From Zygnema cylindricum (Eukaryota; Streptophyta; Zygnematophyceae; Zygnematales; Zygnemataceae): a stretch of DNA of 64,000 bases. The stretch is from positions 70,758 through 134,757 of the forward strand of contig JBBHKE010001963.1 in NCBI GenBank assembly GCA_037447655.1, given 5' to 3'. The notes below the pieces were generated by a model. It was not told where the DNA came from. It was given only the letters and a program-made list of their open reading frames with translations, and made no database searches. Below, piece by piece: positions 35,354 through 49,004 of this stretch (positions are counted from its first letter, which is position 1; every line of letters begins with the position of its first letter). Both the position numbers and the translations under genes were made by a program.

Positions 35354-38300
35354 GAGGAAACGTGCGGCCACCGCCCTCCTTCACTCAACAACTGGCTAAT
35401 CGGACGATCAGGATCTTCTCAACCAACCGCGTTAACTGCGCCACACAACGTCGACTTCCGCGATCGCGTCAACTCAACTGGCACCGTCGCATGGAACGCT
35501 GCGGCCACCTGTTAGAGCACCATTCCACGCATTCCACTGCATACCGTATGCCACCTATATATTCCACTCCATTTTTGTTTTTATCATACTACACTCATTA
35601 TGTGAAGCGGCTCTGTCTGCACGGTCACGCCACAGATTGTCAGATGCTCTTCAGTCTGGGAGCCACAAGACTGCCAGCTTGGCGCGTGTGCCGTACAGCT
35701 GCCGTTGAAGGGAGACACTTCCGCCAGGCGCCCTAAAGGCTTCCTCCAACCGTCCGCGTTTTAGGAAAAAAAAAAGGTATTCGGCCAGCATTTGGCCTCC
35801 ATTCATTGCATCCATTCATTTAATTATTGAGGCTTCTTTACAGTTGGGTTTATTCAGTCATTTCCGATTTACATCCTTTTGTTTCAGTTGAAGGACGCGA
35901 TAGCAGTCCTAATTTGTATATTTGAGAGCTGTCGTCGCTAAGCTGACAGCCGCGTCTTCTTTGTACAATCTCAGCTGGAAAATTTAACCGGTTCCTGGTA
36001 GGCCTGCTGTCCTTCCGTGGTGTTGGAAGCACTTTTTTTCTCCTCTCTGGAAATGTTTTTTTCTCATCTCTGGAAATGTTTTTTTTTCATTATGCACAAT
36101 GGTTTCAACTGGTCATGGATTCACATAATGTTTCAATATCATGCTTCAGCATGTTAATGAGAACCCTTTTACAATGTTTTGGAGGATGCGATTTTTTTAA
36201 CTTCCACAAAGAAGTCATAGACTTGACTAATTCAAGGCATGGCCATTTTTAAGGTCGAATCAAACAGAATTACGGCATTTAGTTAGCAGATCAGCAGGTA
36301 AACACAAAAGCATTGGAAGGCGTCATTTTTGGAAGGGCATAGGTCTCACCTTGTAACGAAAACCAGTCGGTCTGAACAGCTTACCAGATTGGCTGTAATT
36401 GTTACACCGAGTGTACATCTGTCAGTTGGACCTTTGTGCATTGAGGCACTTTAAAAGGAATCAACATACGTCATTTTCATCAATGTATCCGACGTGTTTT
36501 CTCTCCTGTCTTTGAGCATGTCCTTTGGAACTTGAAGATTCATATAATTCATACAAAGCCCCGATTAATTGAAGCGATTTAACATATTCTGTCTGAAATT
36601 TGTCTAACTGTCTTGGTCATCTAGAACGTTTAGATGCCCATCACTGTTAGCATAAGGTGCTTCATCTGAAAAAACAATGTTGAGCATCGGCCGGATATGG
36701 GCATGTCATTAACCAGCAATCCACATAAATGTTTTCCATTATGCAGTGCTCTGGCAAATTCACTTTTGGAACTATCAGAGATGACGTAGAGGGCCACGTT
36801 CACTTAAGAAGATATGTGAAATAGATGAGTTATCCACTCCAACGGTGAGATTTTCAGTCTACTTGCATTGTCCATTTTTTAAATTGAGCTTAATAAGCAG
36901 CTTTGTGGCCACCAGCTTGCAAATCTTATGAAAAGAGGATAGTTCTGACGAACCGGGTTTTAATTCATACAGGAGTACACATTCACAAGCTTAGCCTTAT
37001 CGTCACTTCCTTGCCCGGATATTTTACCTTCAAAACTTTTGTCCTCTAGCGGCCTGGAGTTGAACTACTTGAACGGCGTCTTTCCATGCTGCGATGGAAT
37101 GTGGAGTTTGCCGCTCTCTTTCACCTTCCGATAAATTGTTGTTCGGTGTAGGTCGTAAAATTGGCAACTCGTACTCACTGTTTGCCTAGATAATGGTCAA
37201 AGCTGATGGGTAGATATAGGCTGCAATTATTTTCCTGTTGGCCTCCTAGAGTATTTTGTTCTAAGATCATTTAGAAAGCACCCATTTTTGAGGCTCTTGG
37301 ATTTGGTTCGGTTTTGACAAGCTTGCGGGTTTATCTATCCCAGGCCGGAGGATTTGTATGAGATCCTTTCTCTGATTGGACATTTACTCTTTTGTAACTT
37401 CTTAAAAATTTTGTTTAATTGATGCTATTGTCAAAGACGGATCTCAATAGAACAAAGTGCCATCTTTTCAGTAGTATTTACACAGGCTACAAACGTCGCT
37501 ATGATGGAGAGCTGTTGGCATTTTTTTCAACCGCTAATTGGCGGCTGAAATGCAGGATATGTGTGGGTCAACCGCGTACAAGATTTTGAATTGTGTCATC
37601 GGTTGTCATATGGTAGATTCCTCGTAAGCAACTGTTCACCGCAAGAGTCCAAAAACAATCTTTTTTGGAGGCCGAAAATATCTCAGTCTAATGATTAGAT
37701 GCCTTCTTTTGTAGAAGGTGTCTACAAACGCCAGGTACATACCGAACAAGATGATATGTTATGCAGAAATACACGCAGTGATTAGCAGAAGCGAATTCGT
37801 GAATCCATGGCCAAAAACATCCATGTATGGATGTATTCTTTAATTGCTAGCAATAGAAAAGTGTGGTCGTTTTTAGCCTTTAATCTTGATTAAATGATTG
37901 AAGAGCATTAGAACTGGACTGCCTTGTCTAACCGTAATGACCATGGAAACCTTGTACGAAAACCGCTGAGTATCTTGAACCAAACTAAAGAAAAGTGGAT
38001 TTTGTTTTTGCTGGTCTTGCTGCCCATACACTGTAAGACGAGTCTTACTATTACTGTGATCTTTACAATCTGATACTTCTGTTCACACGTCTAGCTTGTC
38101 AAAGCAAAGTATATGCTGGATACTGTCTCTGGAGCTTACCTCTTCTTTTTTTATTTTTTTCATCCTTCCCCGTGCTTACAGTTTTTGCATTGGGCGTGTC
38201 ACGAGCACTCGACATGTGCCGTGGCCAACCGACAACATTGTATTCTAGAATATCACCTCGGGGACAATATTTGGAGTCAGCCTTCATTATTTATCATAAC

Positions 38301-40650
38301 TTGGAAGTCAGTTGTCGATTTATTAAGCTTCATTGGATCCACTATGTTACAGAACATTGGGTGAAAGGGTTGGGGAGTTTAAACACACGTGGTTATCAAT
38401 TACTTTTTTTAGATAGTCTGTCAAAGATTTTATAAGGGATATCCTTTGTACGCTCGCCGTTACCGTTTAAGAATTGACAGAATGTGTATATTATTTGACC
38501 TTTTCTAAAGTGGATTGGTGCAATGGTGTTCAGCCAGTGTTACAAATGAGTCATCCTTTTTCAGGACATGATAGAATGTTTGTACTACAGACTGTTTCTA
38601 AGATGGGTTGATGCAAACGTGTTGGCCTGGTATAGCAGAAAAGGCTTTATCAATCAAATTACTAAGAACATTATTGGAAAAAGGCGACTGTAAACCAGCT
38701 GAGTACATGGTAACACAGGAATTGAATAGCCAGAGAAAAACGGAAAAACCGAACGCGGGCATTAACCCTTAACAAGATTATCGGTATTTGATGTTTCACT
38801 TCCACGATATTCCACAGGAAGTATACCATGTCACATGTAGCTCGAGATACATTGGATTGAAAGCTCATGATCTCTATATTGGCAGTGCAGTTGTGACTTG
38901 TTCACTATCGCAGTCACCTGTATTGCTCACAATCGCTACTCTCATCCAAATTACCATGGTCTGTTTGTCAATAATTACATTTTTTTTTTCAGGTGAATGA
39001 TATGCACTCATTAACACAAAAGATGTGGTGAATCTGGTTTGTGGCAACTGTGCTGTTTTTAGTGTTCACACATTGCATACTTTTCAGTAGCTTTCCACAT
39101 TGAGGCGGATTCTTGATATGACATGTGTACACCGTATTGATTAGTGGGTTGTCAAAGCATGAGTCTGTAACATTTTTGTTGGATTCTCGTAGTTACAGGA
39201 TACTGTCACCACAATTTGGTCTAGACATTGTTGCTAAAATCGTGGCAAGTAACTAATGTGTGTCAGTTCACTCATTATTTATTTATGTATTTATCCAATG
39301 GTCTGCTTGAGAGGGGCAAAAAAACTTTAAAAAGTGTGAGCGAGAGACAGAAGTTGCCAGTGAAGTTGTTTTTAGGCTGAATGCAATTCACTACGTTGAG
39401 AATTGCCAGTAGTGTTAATAACGCTGATTCCGTCTCGGTTCTTGCCCTCCGAACATGGAATAGTGTTATTAACACTAATAACTTTTTCCGTAGACAATCT
39501 TCAGGTATGGATGTGTGCCAAGCCTATCTCTGCCTCTTACTAATACCCTATGGACACCACCATTTCAAGAATAAGTGCGTGTTAAGACATGAAAAATGTA
39601 ATTGTTGACATTCACAAGTTATATTCCTTTAACACAAAAAGCTACCTGCTCAACATTGATGGTGAGTGGTTGTATTCTGGACATTTTAACTTACAATGCA
39701 TAACAGCACATTTTATGGCCTTTAACGATTCTATTAACATAACTTAAGGCTGATATCTAGAATACATCGGAAAATCATTGATGTTTCTTGCTAACTAAGG
39801 GTGTTTCAACACTGCTCAGAATGGACTGGCCCGAGCAACGGTGTACTTATTTAACCCAGGTGCAGCGTAAGCAATTGCATAAGTGAGTTTAAACCTCGCC
39901 ATCATACGGCGCATGTGATATAGAGACTGTGCAGACATCTGAATAGACTGACATGTTTGCAGTTCACACGTGTCTATGGTGTGTACGCTAGTTGTGGCAG
40001 GTTTCATCTTGGCTTCTAAACAAGGCCTTACTATTGCTAAAAGGATTTTTCTCCGACCAGTCCACTCTAAATTCAAATGTAGACTCTACTTAAACTATTC
40101 AGTTTGTACATCAAATTTAATGATTGCAATGAGAAGACAATTCTCTCCCCTTTGCTTATTTTTTGGATTTTTCCTGTTGACTCTTGTCTCTTATTCGTTG
40201 CTTCAAACTTATCGTTTGCCATGATTCTACTGTCTCTTATCTTTGATCCTTTCCTCCCATATCTATTCCCTTTGACCACCATGCCCTTTCGTTCAAGAAA
40301 AATGACTATGTTTATCACCAAAAGTATTGAGTTTGTATACTTCACTAACATGGCTACTTTATTCAGGATAAACAAATAGTTACTGTATTTTTCGGTGCAT
40401 CGGACTGTCATATTTTTTACGTAATTGTATTCTATGTTTCTCAAACAGTTTTGAAACAAATTCTGGTTTTTACATGAAAAACAAAGATCCGAAGATGATT
40501 AGTACCTAACGCTATTCAAGATGTCCGTGTCCTAACAAGTTAAAGGAAAAGGACAGGTTTGTCTATTAGGCGTTTAAGTTAAATATCTCGTAAACACACC
40601 AAACCATCGACATGCTCTGACGAGAAAGGTGACTGGTAGAGACTATGAAC
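35354..40650. other. Gene desert downstream of DPP III
   Basis: The first few hundred bases should be the DPP III 3' UTR. Around 36031-36090 a unit containing CTCTGGAAATGTTTTTTT occurs twice in tandem. Otherwise I recognise no exon, RNA gene or mobile-element end in 5.3 kb; open frames are under 130 codons and motif-free. Confidence 0.45.
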
Positions 40651-40961
40651 TAGTGTTGGGTATCGGGTAAATTCATATCGCGATGATTTCAATATTCGAT
40701 ATATCGAGTATCGATCGAGCAGAATCCTCGATATATCGTACCGAGACCAACATAAATCATCGCGATATATAGTATTTTTTAAAAAATTATATTTTATATT
40801 TCAATATAATATGTAATTTAAGCGAAAAAGACAAATTGTCTGATACGCCACGTACGACGTGATTTTCGTTCCGTGACTTAAAGGTAGTCGCCGCAAAATG
40901 TAACTGACAAAAAAGTACAAATTCTGTAATTCATATAATTACTTATTTGGGGTATTGTTAC
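40651..40961. mobile_element. Half of E-type MITE (copy E2, right half, inverted)
   Basis: Starts TAGTGTTGGGTATCGGGTAA and is the reverse complement of the right half of E1 (46100-46434). It stops in the element's middle, at 40961, where element Fd begins. Confidence 0.7.
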
Positions 40962-41503
40962 TACACCGCGCATCGTTATTAGTGTCAACGACACTAATTT
41001 GGGTTCTTAAAATTCTGATTTTTTTCCTCAAATAGGATACATGATTTTAATTTTTCCTTGACGTTAATTAAGGTACCGTACAAAATAGCGTAAAGGACAA
41101 ATTACAATAATATCTAAATAGTGTGGTGTACGGTCGATGTCAGACCGTACACAAATGTACCTTTTCAAGTGGAAATTTTACAAAAATGAGTTAAATCAGA
41201 CGCGCACGCATAAGATCGTGCGCTACAAAAACGGGATTGTTCTGACACGTAAATTAGTCTTACATGTACGGATATTTAAATTTCACGACGGCGTACGGTT
41301 TTTAATATTTTGTACAGATACATATATTAGTGTATATAATCGTACAACGAATATTCCATTTTTGCTGTTCCCAAATTAGCATAAACGCCGAAATTATAAT
41401 ACACCTTCTAAAAAAAATATATAAAATTCTTAATTAGCGTCAATGACGGTATATTTACTTCTACACTATTTAAACTTTGACACTAATAACGATGCGCGGT
41501 GTA
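40962..41503. mobile_element. TACACCG-ended MITE, copy Fd
   Basis: 542 bp, ends TACACCGCGCATCGTTATTA and its inverse. It separates the two rearranged halves of E2; its right terminal TA coincides with the first TA of the E terminus TAGTGTTGGG. Confidence 0.82.
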
Positions 41504-42042
41504 GTGTTGGGTATCGGGGACCTTTGGCCGATATGCGAAATATATCGAATTTCAGGTACCCGATAATCGATATATCTCTTCGATATATCGAAAATTAAAA
41601 TATCGTAATATATCGCCAATATATCGCCAATATATCGAGGCATAAAAAAAAATAAAAAAAAAATCCCAGGTCTCCAAAGTCACGTGCCTTCGGACAAGGT
41701 GACCGTAAAATCTTTGCCGAAAAGAAATACGGTTTTTTCCTGAAAGTCAGCAGAGTGGGAGATCTCTGAGGTACATTGACGCGGTACACTTGCGAAGTAC
41801 ACGTACGTAATACGCAAGTACGGATTTCTATATGAAAATGGTCGGTTTTCAAATCTTTAACGATATTAAAGATTTTATCGTCAGCTTACAAGGAACCACT
41901 CAAATCAGAACACGTATGTAAAAACTTGTTTACACACGATACGCGATGTAACCAAGGCCTCTGTAATACATAAATTTTGTTGTCCGTACAATAACAAAGA
42001 CCTCTTGATGTAACAATACCCCAAATAAGTATGGGAATTGAT
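41504..42042. mobile_element. Half of E-type MITE (copy E2, left half)
   Basis: Matches the left half of E1 (from 45607) in forward orientation, including GTACCCGATAATCGATATAT and the CTGAAAGTCAGCAGAGT block, and ends at the middle of the element shortly before element G. With 40651-40961 it makes one rearranged E copy. Confidence 0.7.
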
Positions 42043-44575
42043 CATGACATTGATTGTTTTGGTTGCGCACAGTCACTTACGTCACTTTGTCAAAAAATGT
42101 ACGTTTGAAGTACATATTGGTACAAATAAAGTACCGTCGAGTACAAATTTTACGGTCAATCGGTTGGACAACTTTGACTTTCAAAATATTGTTTCAACCG
42201 CTTAAAAATTTGTCGCGCTTGCGGACGTCGACCGTCATAATAAAATTAGCAATTCACACAGCCGGCGAACGTTTACGGTAACAAAACTGCAGCAACCACA
42301 TGTAAATATAAGTGTTGCAGACAGTCACTTTTTATCTTTGCGTGAGCTCCTCGGTGAGAGCACTTAGCCGCATAATTAAAATTTAATCGTATAAGCGTTA
42401 CATTGAACTTAGACGCAAATTGAAACGAAACCTATTTAAACCATAGTTCAAAAGTAGGCGTTTTTATGGTAGGCGTTTGGTAGGCGCACAAAACTTGGCA
42501 CAAAACTCGCGATGATGAGGCATACTGTATGTGTGTGCGTTGTGCACACCCTTGTACGAATATGACGTATCATCATAATACACCGCACGCCGTCGGACAA
42601 AACTTTTTAGCAAACTGACACGGCGTAGGATGACATTCCACGGGAAATAAAATCCTGAAAAACAAAAAAAAAAAACGCGGACATAAGTCATATTGTAAGT
42701 TGTGTTATGGGCTTTTCATGTAATCTTCTTAGATCGCTACTTTGATCAGCGACCGTCCGATCGTCCAAATCTGACAGTTAAAATAAAAAATACCTCAAAA
42801 CACACGGAAAATTTTTTTTTTGTCTGAATGTTTTTCAAAATTTAGACATGACGTTTAATTCTCTATCGATCGATGTGCAACTCAACCCTGTTCCTATTTT
42901 ATTTCATTTTGCGGCCAATACAATATGGGTCTTAAGGGCATATTGTATATTTTACGTACAATAGGCATATTGTATGGGCATACGTTCACCTAGTTTTGAA
43001 CTGTGATTTAAACGAAAACTAGACTACACTGTTGATCGTATTTAGCGTGTATGTTTATTTCGCCACTGAAAACATCTTATCTCCATACACATTTGTCAAA
43101 TTTTCAATTTAAGACCGCCATTCATAAGCTGATAATAAAACCTTTCAATCGCAACCGTCACATCCAAAATCCGGCATGTATGTACGGAGAAAAGATGTTT
43201 TAAGAGACAAAAAAAAAACTCGCTAGATACAATCGACGGTGTACTATAAGTTTTGTACGAAAATATTAAAATGCACGAAACAAAATTTTACCGTCAATGT
43301 AAGAATGTTGATTCGTAGATAGTGTGGCTCGATTTCGTCGCGCGTGACGACGCGCATTTTTTTCATCTAATTTCAATTGATATTTTTACGCCGGTTCGTT
43401 TTATTATAGTGTATAAAGTTTATTTTTTTTTGTGCGTTTTAATATTTCCGTACAAGACCGACAGTACTTTAGTTTAAAGAGGTTTCGTTTCACTTTGCGT
43501 TTAAGTTCAATGTAACGCTTAGACGAATCAATTTCAATTTTGCGGCTAAGGGTAAGGTTCGACTAGGGAAAAAATGTCGTTGTTTACTAAAAGCCGTACT
43601 GTTTCGTATATTGTTGTACGAAAAAAAAAATGTCGGAAAAACAAGCCTAGTGTATGAGCGATTTGATTCTCCACGTTTATGGGCGTAAACACGGACCGTC
43701 AGATGCATAATCGGATGCTCCATCGTCTAACAGTTTCAGTTCGTAACAGGTGACCCGGAGTAGGTCAATTCTCAGCGCCTAAACGAATAGCATCGTGCCT
43801 CGTGGAAAAATGAACAAATATCCACGACGACCGCGCGACCAGGTGAGTACTCGTCGTGTATGACATGTGCGTTCCGCCAGGGAGGATGCGATGCCACCGC
43901 AAGCCGCAAGAAAATCTTTGACGGAGGATATTGTTTCACGCTTCTATTGCCGTCCACGAAACATTCTGACATTTTCGTACGATTTTGCAAATCATAAGTT
44001 TCGTCCGCCCGTACGATTTTTATTAAATACGTCGTACGAGTCACTTTTTACCTTCGCTGGTGCAAATATGTGGTCACAATTTCCTGTCGGAGATTCTTTG
44101 AAGATTACAAGAATCGCATCCATCCATTACGTGGACAAATCAGAGTGTGCCACGCAAATAAAATGTCGGTTACTGACTTGACACAATGTAATGATAGCTT
44201 CAGTAAACGATTTTTTGACGTTTAATGAGACCGCCTAATGGAACAAAGCTATAAGTGCTCTCACCGTGGAGCTCACGTAAAGACAAAAAGTGACTGTTAG
44301 CAACACTTTTATTTACACGTGGTTGCTGCAGTTTTGTTACTGTAAACCTTCGCTGGCCGTGTGAATTGCTAATTTTATTATGACGGTCGACGTTCGCAAG
44401 CGCGACAGAACTTTAAGCGGTTGAAACAATATTTTGAAAGTCAAAGTTGTCAAACCGATTGACCGTCAAATTTGTACTCAACGGTAGTTTATTTGTACCA
44501 ATATGTACTTCAAACGTACATTTTTTGACAAAGTGATGTAAATGACTGTGCGCAACCAAAACAGTCAGTGTCATG
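42043..44575. mobile_element. 2.5-kb element G with about 326-bp terminal inverted repeats
   Basis: 42043-42368 reappears inverted at 44249-44575 with scattered mismatches; both ends start CATGACA(T/C)TGA(T/C)TGTTTTGG. Such long inverted ends are typical of Mutator-like elements, but I could not find the expected 9-bp target duplication, so the superfamily is open. No transposase is recognisable. It contains the hAT-like MITE C1. Confidence 0.75.
42442..43005. mobile_element. hAT-like MITE C1 nested in element G
   Basis: Ends CATAGTTCAAAAGTAGG and a diverged inverse, flanked by an exact 8-bp direct repeat ATTTAAAC at 42434-42441 and 43006-43013. An 8-bp target duplication and CA-starting ends fit the hAT superfamily. 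Confidence 0.88.
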
Positions 44576-44579
44576 TAAA

Positions 44580-45030
44580 TGCGGTTACCTAATTGGGGTA
44601 CCTTTTATTTTTCGGCAAATTCTCAAATAGAACAAAGTACGCTAAATGTTTCTGAACATTATTGGAGGTACCCCGCTCAATACGGTCCATAACTGTAATT
44701 TAGTGCCCTATTAAATGTGTGGTGTATAGACTGTCATATCCGTACTATTTCGTACCTTTTTAAATATAAAAGTACATAAAATATAATAATACATGATTGC
44801 GTAAATATTTTCCGGCATACGCGGATGTCAAAAAAACGCGACGGCGTACGATTTGAACAATTTCGTACATCAACATGTTTTAGTGTTGACATATTATGTG
44901 CCGAATTTTTTTACAAAGCAATGATAAATTAGCATCATTGTGTACCCTAAAAAACCCAATTTACTGTAAAGTACGCTAATTATTTCATAACGCTATATAT
45001 TTTATTACGCTAATAGCGATTCACGCTGTA
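44580..45030. mobile_element. 5'-truncated TACACCG-type MITE, copy Ff
   Basis: Homologous to Fc along its body, with right terminus GATTCACGCTGTA at 45030. The left terminus is missing where element G ends. Confidence 0.7.
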
Positions 45031-45036
45031 GTGTAC

Positions 45037-45542
45037 TACACCGCGAATCGTAATTAGAGTAATGAGAAATTTAGAGTACAAAAACTAAAAAAAAAAATTA
45101 GAGTAATGAACGCTAATTTGTATGATAGAGCTGTTTCAACTATGAAGTTTACTCTAATTTATTTAAGTACTCTAATTCGGCACGCTAATATCCTCTACTG
45201 TAAATAAGGTATTCGTACAGAATTTGGCAAAACGTACAGTTTATCGTCACTATGACGTTTGCACTACGCAGTTTGTTAAAACGCAGTTACATGATAACGG
45301 CCTGTATTAAATCATTATTTGTACTTTTTTACTTAATAAAGTACAATTTTGCCCGGTCGGAGGTCATCCGTATTCCACACTATTTAGAACGAACCTATAT
45401 TAGAATTAAAAAATGCTAATTAAACTTTACCTTAAATGGAATAATGAAAAAATTACATTCATTTACTCTATTTCATGTGATAGAGTCAAAATTTCGGGCG
45501 ACCGAATTAGAGTAACTTACTCTAATTACGATTCGCGGTGTA
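45037..45542. mobile_element. TACACCG-ended MITE, copy Fe
   Basis: 506 bp with ends TACACCGCGAATCGTAATTA and its inverse. Subterminal motif here is TTAGAGTA in place of ACGCTAAT, so it is a separate subfamily. Confidence 0.83.
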
Positions 45543-45606
45543 CCGTATCAGATTTGAGACGCTTTGTCGCGTTCCTTAAGATTTTTGAAATGAATAGTGT
45601 TACTAC
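45543..45606. repeat. Fragment of D-element 62-bp internal repeat
   Basis: One unit of the repeat found three times each in D1 and D2 (GACGCTTTGTCGCGTTCC, then GAAATGAATAGTGTTACTAC), stranded between Fe and E1. Confidence 0.6.
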
Positions 45607-46434
45607 TAGTATTGGGTATCGAGGAGCGTTTGCCGATATTCGATATATATCGAATTTCAGGTACCCGATAATCGATATATCGAATTTATAATTATCGCGA
45701 TATATCGCCGATATATCGTATCGTCGATATATCGAAGCTTAAAAAAAAAAAAAAAAAAAAATTACACAGGTTTTCAAAGTCTCGTGACTTCGCACAAAGT
45801 GACTGTAAAATTTTTGCCGGAAAGAAATACGGTTTTTTCCTGAAAGTCAGCAGAGTGAAGGAGACCTCTGAGGTACATTGACGAGGTACACTTGTGAAGT
45901 ACACGTATGTCATACGCAGGTACGATTTTATAGACGAAAAAGATCGATTTCCAGATATTCGATGATTTTTGAGATTTGGTAGTCAGCTTACGTGGAACCA
46001 CTCATATCAGAACACGTATGCAAAACTTGTTGACAAAAGATACGCGATGTACACGAGGCCTGTGTAATACATAAATTTTGCTGTCCGAACTATTACAAAG
46101 ACCTCCTCGTGTAACCATACCCTAAATAATTAATCATTACAATTTCAGAATTAGTACTTTTTTGTCGGTTACATTTTGCGGTGTCTACATTTAAGTCACG
46201 GAACGAAAATCACGGCGTACCTGGCGTATTAAACAATTTGAATTTTTCGCTAATATAACATATTATATATAAAAAAAAAAAAATTAAATTTAAAAAATTA
46301 CTATATATCGCGATGTATATCGCAATAATTTAGGTTGGTTTCGGTACGATATATCGAGGATCATGCTCGATCGATATTCGATATATCGAATATCGAGATT
46401 ATCGTGATATGAATTTACCCGATACCCTACACTA
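45607..46434. mobile_element. E-type MITE, intact copy E1
   Basis: 828 bp. Ends TAGTATTGGGTATCG and the inverse of TAGTGTAGGGTATCGGG. Interior rich in ATATCG. No coding capacity. It abuts the 5' side of the broken copia element. Confidence 0.75.
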
Positions 46435-47819
46435 CTAATCAGACCAAGAAAATACCCTCTAAATCTAGTGATTTCAACACGGGTAAACAAATTTATTTAA
46501 GGGGAGAAGTAATACTTACGACAAATTACATTTGCAATCACCATCTTAATTCTGTTTTCGGAGACAAGACTCTATATGAACTGTGGCAAGGTCGAAAGCC
46601 TACTATCCATCATCTCACAATTTGTGGATGTTGTGCCACAGTATACATTGAACAAACTAAGAGGAAAAGAAAATTTGCCTCGAGGAGCTGGTCTAGAATT
46701 TTCGTCTGATATAGCTCGAATGGAATCTTATACCGAGTGTATGATCCAGAAAATCACATTGTGGAAGAATCTTGCAATGTTGATTTTCATGAGGATTTTA
46801 AATCTACGATTCAAATATCAGAAACATAAAAGAAAAATTTGGGCTTTCATGAAATCTCGGAAATTGAGGCATTTTCGGACATTGGCGATTCAGATTCTGA
46901 CAGTGAGCTGGATTCCAATGTCTATCGAAAGACATCAAAAATTGAATTGACGGAGAAACCCGAAATTGACTTCAACACTCAAAGTAATGCTTCTAATCAT
47001 TCCAGAATGTCATCCGCCACTCACAAATCCGAGAAATCTGAACCTCCCTCACCGGTCATGATCAAGGAAAATCATGCCAAAGAGGTCAACCTTGTCGTTA
47101 GACGAAGTGATCGTGAAAATAAAGGCAAGAAGCTAGCCTGACTATCTTTCGATCGGAAAGGAGCGGAAGTTACAAATGCTCATTATTACATTTCCGATTG
47201 GAAAGAGTCAGATTTTCTTTTATAACAACCACTTTGCATGAATCTTGCCGGAGACCACTAATCGTAATCCGAAGCAAGAAATTCCTGTGATTGGGAGACT
47301 AAGTGGAAGCTGACATGGGAGAAAGAATATGCCTCAATCGTTGAAAATCGCACCTTTGAAGAAGTGGATTTACCGGAAGGGAAAAATGCTATCGATGCTA
47401 AATGGATTTTTCAAACAAAAACTAGAGCCTTGGGTGACGTTATCAAATACAAGGCTCGACTTGTCTGCAAAGGATTTCAACAAGTTGAAGGAGTGGATTA
47501 CACGGAGACTTACGCTCCAGTCGTCAAATTCGATTCTCTTAGAATAATTATCGCTATCGCTGCGGCAAGGAAGAAACATGTACTCAGATGGATGTGGAGA
47601 CCGCGTTTCTTAACGCTGATTTGGAAAAAGAAGTGTTAATGAAAGTACTCGAGGGTGTGACGTCATTGAAAGGAAAAATACGGCGTCTCAAGAAACCTCT
47701 CTACAGATTGAAACAAGCTCCGCGAACTTGGTACCTTCGTCTTCAGAAGGTACTAACGGATTATGGATTTTTACGCACGGTTTCAAATTTTGGAGTGTAC
47801 ACGAAAAGAGAAGGAATGA

Positions 47820-48669
47820 TGGTGCTTTCGCATATGATAAAGTTAAAGTTATTTTTAGTCGTTTACCGCCATATCTTAGAAAAAAAACGAGAAAATCGCA
47901 TTCGTACAAAAAAAAAAAAATTTCCACCGTACAAGCTACATTACCTTTAAATTTATATGTACAGTAGTTTGTCATCTAACATGATGCTATTTGTCGTCTA
48001 GCGCATTTGGACCCACTTTTGCATCCTTTCAACACATGTGAAAACTTTACATCAAATCTACTCGCGAGGTGATTTGAAATAAAGTCCAATAAGGGTGGCG
48101 AATAGGCAGGTGCACTTGCACGTGTCGGAAGTTTTTTACAATTTTTGTGCACGGAGTACCAAAAAAAATTCATACTAGACCTTTCCAGCCCGTGCGTACT
48201 GTTTTCCGCGCGTTCATTTGAACGTTTCCTGCCCGTGCGTACTGTTTTCCGAACGTTGATTTCCGTACAGGGGCTGTCTCTCTCAAACACACGTGTCTTC
48301 ACACATACGGCGAAGGAAAATTATAGGGCACCTGTCGGCAAGTGGGAAACCAAAAATGAAACCACATTTCTGTGCGACAGCGAAAGGTAAGTTAGAGTTT
48401 CGACACGTCAACAATGTGGCGTACGGACATTACGAAGTCACAAAAATTGTTCAGCGTGCATAGACGCCTCAAATTGAAGCTGAGTAGAAGTTTGGCCTAA
48501 TTTTGTGTACCACTTCATCTGTCACATTGTTTTGTACACGTCTACGTAAGTCACATTTTTAAGTAACAAGTTATTTGCGTTTACATATGAATGCCTTGGA
48601 AGTTTTACGGAGAATCTTCGCTTAAAAACAAAGTATCAAGACTAAGTTTCGGCTACCTGAAAAGTACCC
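47820..48669. mobile_element. Tourist-like element B3 inside copia reverse transcriptase
   Basis: Left end TGGTGCTTTCGCATATGA aligns over 18 positions with the B1 end; the right end reads GCTACCTGAAAAGTACCC. TGA flanks both sides (47817-47819 and 48670-48672), a variant of the usual TWA duplication. The interior has the same CGCGAGGTGATTTGAAAT block as B1. Confidence 0.82.
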
Positions 48670-49004
48670 TGAGTCAAGTAATTTTCTCCGTGTACGTAGA
48701 TGATTTCATCATGAATGTTAATAGTCTTGATGAGATTTGCAAGTTGAAGGCACATATGCGGTTACATTTTAAAGTGGTTGATCTTGGAGAAGTTAAGTAT
48801 ATCTTGGGGATCGAGATGATTCGATTTGAGAATGGCGATATTAAATTAAGTTAGGCGCAATACTGTCGTGAAGTACTATCCAGATTTTCCACGCTTGACG
48901 CGAAACCCGTTACAACGCTTTTAGACTCGAAAACATAGATTCGTAAATTTGAAGCGGAATCGGATATTATTGTCCCATATCGTGAAGCGATTGGGAGTCT
49001 GATG

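Noticed and set aside
22692-46434. Possibility that the regularly recurring ATATCG/TATCGG motifs form a CRISPR-like or satellite array
   Set aside because: Spacing is irregular and the motifs lie inside discrete elements with inverted ends (J, E1, E2).
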